Positions 5,316-11,233 of a stretch of 11,233 bases of DNA are shown one piece after another. The DNA lies in the NCBI GenBank assembly GCA_035356615.1, contig DAOQSN010000066.1:1-11233 (forward strand). Reading direction: 5' to 3'. The notes under the pieces were generated by a model. The model had not been told where the DNA came from, did no database searches, and saw nothing but the letters and a program-made list of their open reading frames with translations. This DNA is from JAKQDH01 sp029558835. Lineage in GTDB: Bacteria > Planctomycetota > Phycisphaerae > UBA1845. Position numbers and translations under genes: made by a program. Every line of letters begins with the position of its first letter. Position 1 is the stretch's first letter.

Positions 5316-7247
5316 TCACTCACCGTCCATCCGCACCGACGACTGCGTTGCCTCCGCCAGCCCCTGGATGGCGGCATAGATACGCCGGGTGGCCGTCCGC
5401 ACCGCCTCACGGCTCGCCTTGTCACCTTCCAGATCGCTCAGGTCAACCGCAGGACCGAAACGCACCCGCGCGTGGTGCCGCAGCACTAAGCCCCAGAACG
5501 CGCTGTCATGGGCGATCGTTCCGCCGATGTACGCCGGGATCACCGGTGCCCCGGTCCGCAACGCCAGCATGGCCACCCCGTCCCGCGGCTCGACCTCTTC
5601 CCCAGGGGTCACGATGCGACCCTCGATAAACACGGCCAGCGCCCCGCCCGCGCGCAGGTGACGCAACGCCTGCTTGGTGGCTGCCGTGTCAGTCCCATCA
5701 CGCCGGACCGGGATACATCCCACGAGACGCATGAACCAGCGAGCGATCGGAACATTGGCGTACTCCCGCGCCGTAAGGAACGCCGGCGGCCGATACGGCA
5801 ACGCGGCGCACAGCAAGAGCGGGTCGGCCGCGCAGCGATGGTTGGCCGCCACGATCACCGGGCCAAAGCGCGGCACTGTCGGTCGCCCGACTCGCTCCAA
5901 CCGATACCAGAACTTGGACAGGAACTCGTTAGCATGCACGGCCGCCGCCAACGCCGACCCCAGGTCGCTGCGCCGCAGCCGGACGCGCAGGCCCCAGATG
6001 CCCGCGCCCAAAGGAAGCAACGTGGCGCCCAGGACGATGAAGCCGACCCAGCGATCGATCGTCTGCCAGTTGGGTATGGCCAGCGTCCCGGTTGCCACCA
6101 GTGTGGCGGAAAGCGTGACGACATCCACCACGCCGAACACCCGGCCGCGACAACGGTCGGCAACGGTCCGCTGGAGCAGCGAATTGTAACTGGCCATCAC
6201 GGCCACGCCGAAGACACCCACCAACACGATCCCGACCCCGCCCCCGACGGCCGCCGCCCCCGCGGGCATCGGTACCAATGCCGACACCGTAAACAGGCCC
6301 ATCCCGCCCGCGGCACCGAACAGCCCCCACGTCAGGGCGATCTCGCTGCGCAGGGCCCGACCGAGGCTGGCCACCAGGGCGGAACCCAGCAGGAAGCCGG
6401 CGCCGAAACAAGCGCGATAGGTCCCGACGTCCTCGTAACCGCCGTGGTACGCGTCGCGCACGACGGCCGGCAGGGCGCTGGTCAGCAATGCTCCGCAGAA
6501 CCAGACCACCGATGCGACCGCGATCAGTTCGACGACGCGCCGATGCCGGCGCGCATAGCGGAATCCCTCGATCAGGGCGTGCAGCGACGAGTCCGTGGAG
6601 GCCGTGGACGCATCAGCCGGCTGGCGACGCGGCAGCGCCAGCAGCGTGAGGAGCACCGCGCTCGCCAGGTAGGTCCCCGCGTCCAGCCGAAACGCCACCA
6701 GGATGTGGTGCCGCTCGGCCAGATACCCGCCGAGTACATAGGCGATCATGGAAGCCATGATGCCCACGCCGCTGAGCAGTCCGTTCGCCTGCACGAGTTG
6801 TCCGGGACGGATGAGCGTCGGCAGCAGGGCGAACCGCGCTGGAGAGAACGCGGCCGCGAACGTGCCGATGGCCAGCACGGGCAGAAACGGGCCCCACGGT
6901 CCCAGCGGGCTCGTCCACGCCATCAGCAGCGGAAACGCCAGCATGATGACGAAACGCGCAAGGTCGGCCGTGATCATGATCGCGCGGCGGGGGAGCCGGT
7001 CCGCCAGCAGCCCGGTGATCGGCCCGAGCACCACGAACGGGAGGAAGAACAGAAACGTCAACCGCGCCATCAGGGCCGTGGCGTGCTCGCCATGCAGCGC
7101 GTCCTGCGTCTTCAGAATGGCCATCTCCGACAGATGGTCACCGAACGCACTGACGGCGTAGGCACCCCATAGAAGCAGGAAGTTGCGATTGCGCAGCAGC
7201 CGACTCGGTAGCGGGGGGGCTGCGACTGGAGTGCTCTCCACGTTCAT
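5316..7247 (-). CDS. MFS lysophospholipid-type transporter fused to PlsC-type acyltransferase (643 aa)
   Basis: Residues about 20-425 are a major facilitator permease with some 10-12 hydrophobic segments; the loop GLLADRLPRR (79-88) is MFS motif A. Residues about 440-635 are a glycerolipid acyltransferase: NHX4D is NHRCAAD (469-475, catalytic His470 and Asp475), motif II GCIPVRR (510-516), motif III VFIEGR (539-544) and motif IV VIPAYI (569-574). In E. coli, LplT brings lysophospholipids across the inner membrane and Aas reacylates them; fused forms put transport and acylation in one inner-membrane protein. The acyl-CoA/ACP ligase part of Aas is absent, so the acyl donor must come from elsewhere. 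No clear ribosome binding site precedes the ATG at 7247. The exact lipid substrate is inferred. It is divergent from addB. Confidence 0.9.
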   Translation of the reverse strand: MNVESTPVAAPPLPSRLLRNRNFLLLWGAYAVSAFGDHLSEMAILKTQDALHGEHATALMARLTFLFFLPFVVLGPITGLLADRLPRRAIMITADLARFVIMLAFPLLMAWTSPLGPWGPFLPVLAIGTFAAAFSPARFALLPTLIRPGQLVQANGLLSGVGIMASMIAYVLGGYLAERHHILVAFRLDAGTYLASAVLLTLLALPRRQPADASTASTDSSLHALIEGFRYARRHRRVVELIAVASVVWFCGALLTSALPAVVRDAYHGGYEDVGTYRACFGAGFLLGSALVASLGRALRSEIALTWGLFGAAGGMGLFTVSALVPMPAGAAAVGGGVGIVLVGVFGVAVMASYNSLLQRTVADRCRGRVFGVVDVVTLSATLVATGTLAIPNWQTIDRWVGFIVLGATLLPLGAGIWGLRVRLRRSDLGSALAAAVHANEFLSKFWYRLERVGRPTVPRFGPVIVAANHRCAADPLLLCAALPYRPPAFLTAREYANVPIARWFMRLVGCIPVRRDGTDTAATKQALRHLRAGGALAVFIEGRIVTPGEEVEPRDGVAMLALRTGAPVIPAYIGGTIAHDSAFWGLVLRHHARVRFGPAVDLSDLEGDKASREAVRTATRRIYAAIQGLAEATQSSVRMDGE

Positions 7248-7527
7248 TGACCGCGGGCATCAGTGTGGGACAGAAGAGGGCCGTCCGCCCCTCGCACCGC
7301 CCTGCACTACGGGCCGTCGGCGACGGGTTGCACCGGCCTCGGGGAACTCCTGACCCCATGATCCTACCCAGGTGTGCTGGTTCGGCACAAGCCCAAGGCC
7401 CGTTGCGGACATCCCTCCGCGGGCAGCTCGATGGGGACCTACCGTGCCAGGCCGGCCCCTGGCGCTCGTGGCGGGGTGGTCTCACATTCGTTGACCGCGC
7501 GTGAGCGGCGCGGTACCACCCGGCTTC
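7248..7527. other. Divergent intergenic region between the transporter-acyltransferase and addB
   Basis: These 280 bp must hold the promoters of both genes, but I see no convincing -35/-10 pair. A 13-base direct repeat, TTC(A/G)TTGACCGCG, lies at each edge, at 7243-7255 and 7487-7499, with 12 of 13 bases the same. It could be a shared operator or chance in GC-rich DNA. Confidence 0.35.
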
Positions 7528-10500
7528 ATGGCGGTACGGTTCATCCTCGGCCGGGCGGGTGCCGGCAAGACGCGTCACTGTCTCGAAGCGATCCGCGGTC
7601 GCCTCGCGCAGGATCCCATCGACGGGCCGCGGCTGCTGCTGCTGGTGCCCGAGCAGGCGAGCCTCCAGATGGAACGGGCCATCGTGCAGGGCGCGCCACA
7701 GGGCGTCGTCCACCGGGCGGAGGTGCTGTCGTTCCAACGCCTCGCGTACCGGGTGCTCGAAACCGTGGGCGCGCCGGCCCGACAGGCGCTCTCCGAGCCG
7801 GCCCGGGCGATGGTGCTGCGGCACCTGCTCCATGAGAACCGCGACCGCCTGCAATACTACCGCCGGGTGAGTCGGTTAACCGGCTTCCTCGAACGTCTCG
7901 ACGCCACCATCACGGAGTTCATCCAGGAGGCCATCGACCCGGCGGAACTGACCGCGTTTCCACGCGTCACCGAGTCCGGCGTTGACGCCCAACCGCTCTC
8001 TGACGGTTGCGGTTCGGAGTGGTCGGGACGAAGCGCCGATGGCGAGCCGGTCCTGGTCGCGGGAGAGGGAGGTGCGACGCAGGACCCGGCGCAGCGCGCG
8101 AAGCTGCACGATCTGCAACTGATCTACGCGGCCTATCTGGCCTACCTCGGCGACACTCGTCTTGATCCGTCGCAGTACCTGCAAACCGCTCGGGCCCATC
8201 TCGCCCGCTGCGCCTGGCTGCACGGCTCCGCATTATGGGTGGACGGGTTCGCGTCGCTTACGAGGCAGGAACTGCTCACCCTTGTGGCCCTGGCGGGCCT
8301 GTGCCCGCTTGTCGAGGCCACCGTGCTCACCGATCCACGGCTGGCCGACGGGTCGGTGCTCAGTGCCGCGACGCTGGCGTCAGGCCGGTTGTTCGCCAAG
8401 ACCACGCGTGCTTATGAGGACTTGCATCGGCTCGTCGTGCAGGCCGGTATCGAGGTGGAAGACCCGCTCTTCTTGCGCCCGCGAGCCGCGCCGCGCTTCG
8501 CCCGCTGCCCCGCCTTGGCTTGCCTGGAGACGCGGTTGTTCCAGGTGCCCGAGGACGCCGGCGACGCGGACGCCGGGCCCGGCGTGGAGCTGGTCGAGCT
8601 GCCCTCGCGCCGACTCGAGGTCGAGTACGCCGTCAGCCGGCTGTGCGCATGGGTGCAGGGTCCGCGCGGGTATCGCTACCGCGACCTGGCCCTGATCGTG
8701 CGCGACCTGGAACCGTACCACGACCTCCTGGCCGCGGCCCTCGATCGGCGGCACATTCCATACTTCATCGACCGCCGTCGGCCCACGGCCCACCATCCGC
8801 TGATCGAGTTGCTCCGCTCCGTCGTTGCGCTCGCCGCGGACGACATGTTGCTGCCTGCGGTGCGTCTGGCGCTGAAGACCGGCCTGTTGCCGTTGACGGA
8901 CGAGCAGGCGGACGAACTCGAGAACTACCTCCTCGCCTATGGCATCCACGGCCGCGCCGCCTGGCGCGGTCCCGAGTGGAGCTTCGTTCCCCACCACCGC
9001 TTCGGCGACAGACTGCGGGAGCCGGGCCCGCAGGAACTGGCTCAGCGGCAGCGCGTCAACACGGCCCGACGACAACTGCTTGACTGTCTGGAAGGCTGGT
9101 TCGCGGTGGCCACGCGAGACGAAGCGCCCACCGGGACCGTCTGGCATGCTGCCCTGCTTGCGCTGCTGGAGAGACTGGGCGTGCCGGATGCGCTTCACGC
9201 CTGGGCCGCGACGGCCGAGGCGGACGGCAACCTCGACGAGGCCGAGCAGCATCGCCAGGTGTGGCGCGACACGCTGGCGTTTCTGGACGACTTGGCGTTC
9301 GCCTTCGCGGACACCGCGCTGGCCGTGGACGAACTGGCCGGCGTGTTGGAAAGCGGGTTGGCTACGTTCACGCTCGGTCTGGCGCCGCCGATGCTCGATG
9401 AAGTGCTGGTTGGCTCCATCGAGCGCAGCCGGCATCCTGACATTCGGGCCGCGGTGGTGCTGGGGTTCACGGACGGCTTGTTTCCGCCGTTGCCCGTCGA
9501 GGACGCCGTGCTCAACGACGAGGACCGGGACCGGCTGCTTGAAGCCGGGGTGGCCGTGCGTCCCCCGGCGCGGCAGCGCGTGCTCGACGAAGCACTGCTG
9601 GCGTACATCGCGCTGACGCGGGCAAGCGAGGCGCTGGTGGTGACGTACCCGACGGCCGACAACTCGGGGAAAGCCCTGCGTCCCTCGCCCTATGTGGCTG
9701 CCCTGACGGCGGGGTGTCCGGGACTCACGGTGTGTCGGGTGGAGGATCCGGTGCAGAGCCGGGCGCTGTGGGACATCTGGGTGCCGGCCGACGTGACGCG
9801 GCGGCTGGCCTGCGAGTTTCGACAGCGCCCGCCGTGTCGACACGACCAGGCCGCGGCGCGGGCTCGCTTCAACGCTATGTATGAGGCGGAGCGCCTCGCG
9901 GACGCCGGGTCCGACACGCTGCGAGACGTTTTCGCCGGTTTTCGCTCCGTTGAGCCGGCGACGCTGACGCCGGCCGCGCTGTTTCGGCTTGGTCTCGCTT
10001 CGCCGCGCTTCAGTGTCTCGCAGTTGGAAACCTACGCCGCCTGCCCGTTCAAGTACTTCGCCCAGTATCTGCTGGGTCTTAAGGAGCGGGCGGAGGCGGC
10101 CCTGGCGGCGCTGGACGTGGGCCGCGTGCACCACGCCATTCTGGAGGACTTCGTTGCCTCGCTGGGCGAACGCCGGGCGCGGTTTACAGAGTTGGCGGAC
10201 GACGAGCTCAAGCAAGTGCTCTCGGCAAGCTGGGAACGAGTCGCGGCGCGCCTGACGCAGGAGGATACGCTCTCCAACGCGCGCGACGCGTACGTGCTGC
10301 GGCGGAGCCGGTCGAGCCTGGCGCGTGTGCTGCGCGCCCAGCAGGCGGTCCTGGGGGCGGGACGGGCCCGCCCGCATGCCGTGGAAGTACCGTTTGGCTT
10401 CGACGGGGACGCTGGTCTGCCGGCCCTGGAACTCACGACTCCGAAGGGTCGACGCATCCAGCTCCGCGGCTACCTCGACCGTGTGGACCTCGCGGAATTC

Positions 10501-11139
10501 ACAGATGAACTGCTTGGCGTCGTCGTTGATTATAAGCATACGCGCGAGAAGCGGCTGGAACTCTCCCAGGTGTATCACGGACTGTCACTTCAGTTACTTA
10601 CTTATGCTCTGGTGCTCGCCGAACACGGGCATACCTTGACGGGCCGACCCCTGCGACCCATCGCCGCGCTGTATCTCACCATCGCCCCGGCCTATGAGCT
10701 GGTGGAGCACCCCGAGGCGGCCAGGACGCCGACGGGCGCGGGACCGGGGACCACTCGTCCCCGTGGTCTCATAAATGCGGCGGATTTCCGCGCCCTGGAC
10801 GCGGCCGCGGGCGCGAGTCGCTCTGCCTGGTACGCGTTCCAGCGCAAACTGGACGGAACCCTCGCCAACGTGGACCGCAGCGACGGCGCCGAGGCGGACG
10901 CCTTCCGCGGCGCGCTGCGGCACACGCGGCGCATGTTGGGGGTGCTCGCCGACGGCCTGCTGGACGGGGACGTCGCGGTGCGACCTTACCGCCTTGCCGG
11001 GCAGTCCCCCTGTGGTTGGTGCCCGTTCGAAAGCGTATGCGGAGTCGAGACCGGTGTCTCCGACGTGCGCATCCTGGATGGTTACAAGCGCTCCGACCTG
11101 CTCGCGCGCTTCAGCGCCGCCGAGAAGGACCGCGCGTAA
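7528..11139 (+). CDS. addB: AddB subunit of the AddAB helicase-nuclease (1203 aa)
   Basis: AddAB processes double-strand DNA ends for RecA-dependent repair, the counterpart of RecBCD; AddB carries an inactive helicase-like fold, a nuclease domain and an Fe-S cluster. The N-terminus FILGRAGAGKT holds the Walker A motif (G8-T15). The C-terminal nuclease shows GYLDRVD (Asp984) and VVDYK (Asp1001, Lys1003). The four Fe-S cysteines are present: Cys839 in AACPFKYF and Cys1162, Cys1165 and Cys1171 in CGWCPFESVC, the CX2CX5C spacing of Bacillus AddB. Length fits the family. ATG 7528 was preferred to GTG 7501 because family members begin a few residues before the Walker A strand; neither has a good ribosome binding site. 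Residues about 155-190 are a low-complexity insert. The partner addA is not in the window and may lie beyond the right edge. Confidence 0.95.
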   Translation: MAVRFILGRAGAGKTRHCLEAIRGRLAQDPIDGPRLLLLVPEQASLQMERAIVQGAPQGVVHRAEVLSFQRLAYRVLETVGAPARQALSEPARAMVLRHLLHENRDRLQYYRRVSRLTGFLERLDATITEFIQEAIDPAELTAFPRVTESGVDAQPLSDGCGSEWSGRSADGEPVLVAGEGGATQDPAQRAKLHDLQLIYAAYLAYLGDTRLDPSQYLQTARAHLARCAWLHGSALWVDGFASLTRQELLTLVALAGLCPLVEATVLTDPRLADGSVLSAATLASGRLFAKTTRAYEDLHRLVVQAGIEVEDPLFLRPRAAPRFARCPALACLETRLFQVPEDAGDADAGPGVELVELPSRRLEVEYAVSRLCAWVQGPRGYRYRDLALIVRDLEPYHDLLAAALDRRHIPYFIDRRRPTAHHPLIELLRSVVALAADDMLLPAVRLALKTGLLPLTDEQADELENYLLAYGIHGRAAWRGPEWSFVPHHRFGDRLREPGPQELAQRQRVNTARRQLLDCLEGWFAVATRDEAPTGTVWHAALLALLERLGVPDALHAWAATAEADGNLDEAEQHRQVWRDTLAFLDDLAFAFADTALAVDELAGVLESGLATFTLGLAPPMLDEVLVGSIERSRHPDIRAAVVLGFTDGLFPPLPVEDAVLNDEDRDRLLEAGVAVRPPARQRVLDEALLAYIALTRASEALVVTYPTADNSGKALRPSPYVAALTAGCPGLTVCRVEDPVQSRALWDIWVPADVTRRLACEFRQRPPCRHDQAAARARFNAMYEAERLADAGSDTLRDVFAGFRSVEPATLTPAALFRLGLASPRFSVSQLETYAACPFKYFAQYLLGLKERAEAALAALDVGRVHHAILEDFVASLGERRARFTELADDELKQVLSASWERVAARLTQEDTLSNARDAYVLRRSRSSLARVLRAQQAVLGAGRARPHAVEVPFGFDGDAGLPALELTTPKGRRIQLRGYLDRVDLAEFTDELLGVVVDYKHTREKRLELSQVYHGLSLQLLTYALVLAEHGHTLTGRPLRPIAALYLTIAPAYELVEHPEAARTPTGAGPGTTRPRGLINAADFRALDAAAGASRSAWYAFQRKLDGTLANVDRSDGAEADAFRGALRHTRRMLGVLADGLLDGDVAVRPYRLAGQSPCGWCPFESVCGVETGVSDVRILDGYKRSDLLARFSAAEKDRA

Positions 11140-11143
11140 CAGC

Positions 11144-11185
11144 GGGGTGGGCATCGTCCTGCCGTGCAGGGTGAGCATCCACCCC
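11144..11185. repeat. Palindromic repeat just after addB
   Basis: GGGGTGG (11144-11150) and CCACCCC (11179-11185) are inverse complements and enclose an inner hairpin CCTGC/GCAGG (11158-11170, 3-nt loop). It starts four bases after the addB stop. It has no T-tail, so it looks more like an extragenic palindromic repeat than a terminator. Confidence 0.5.
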
Positions 11186-11203
11186 ACGCTTGCTTCTGGC
11201 TTT

Positions 11204-11233
11204 CCGCAGCGGGCAAAGCCCGTCCTGCGGTTT
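11204..11233 (+). terminator. Hairpin at the right edge, possible addB terminator
   Basis: CCGCAG (11204-11209) pairs with CTGCGG (11225-11230), and inside it GGGC (11211-11214) pairs with GCCC (11218-11221) across AAA; TTT follows and the window ends. The 13 bases GCGGGCAAAGCCC here are the reverse complement of 52-64 in element G, so it may be a repeat rather than, or as well as, a terminator. Confidence 0.45.

Noticed and set aside
5508..7172. Long plus-strand frame opposite the transporter-acyltransferase
   Set aside because: It is rich in Arg, Gln and His without any domain, while the minus strand has all acyltransferase and MFS motifs.
8380..10578. Long minus-strand frame (732 codons) inside addB
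   Set aside because: It is an antisense shadow; the plus strand encodes a complete AddB with its motifs.

Overview
The window is GC-rich, about 11 kb, and looks like a chromosomal piece of an environmental bacterium, most likely of the Planctomycetota or a relative. This is inference: RHS/YD-repeat proteins with an embedded dockerin-like calcium-loop segment, LamG-like domains, a glycine-tailed RRM protein and many short palindromic repeats in and around genes fit that group. No rRNA, tRNA or CRISPR array was found to confirm it.

Layout. Positions 1-4480 are a decayed or rearranged RHS locus, mainly on the minus strand. The main RHS gene (4308 down to 1500) carries two LamG-like domains, YD repeats, a core, a dockerin-like insert, the RHS core end (FLQRDPLG ... 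DPRG) and a variable, toxin-like tip. A small gene just downstream (1406-993) is a candidate immunity gene. Further downstream (about 905-114) lies a second, 5'-truncated copy of the RHS core, nearly identical to the first where the two align. A degraded RHS core end lies on the plus strand at about 4301-4480.

The most striking content is a set of short palindromic elements. The main RHS gene is cut by four: 103 bp (2803-2905), 69 bp (2725-2793), 83 bp (2473-2555) and 31 bp (2304-2334). Taking out exactly these 286 bp leaves 2523 bp, one open frame of 841 codons with no other lesion. Three of the four, plus a fourth relative at 33-110, share a plan: complementary ends of the type CCCTTGAC...GTCAAGGG closing over two or three internal hairpins, a Y- or cloverleaf-shaped fold. 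A separate 230-bp element (353-582) in the second copy has 9-bp inverted termini, each leading into a 9-bp hairpin; the 31-bp insert of the main copy matches one of its ends.

Positions 4528-11139 are ordinary housekeeping genes: a minus-strand RRM RNA-binding protein with a promoter, long leader and terminator; a minus-strand fusion of an MFS (LplT-like) lipid transporter with a PlsC-type acyltransferase; and a plus-strand addB gene for the AddB subunit of a RecBCD-like helicase-nuclease, complete with Walker A, nuclease and Fe-S cysteine motifs. Two hairpins follow addB at the right edge. The minus-strand MFS and plus-strand addB genes are divergent, with about 280 bp between them.
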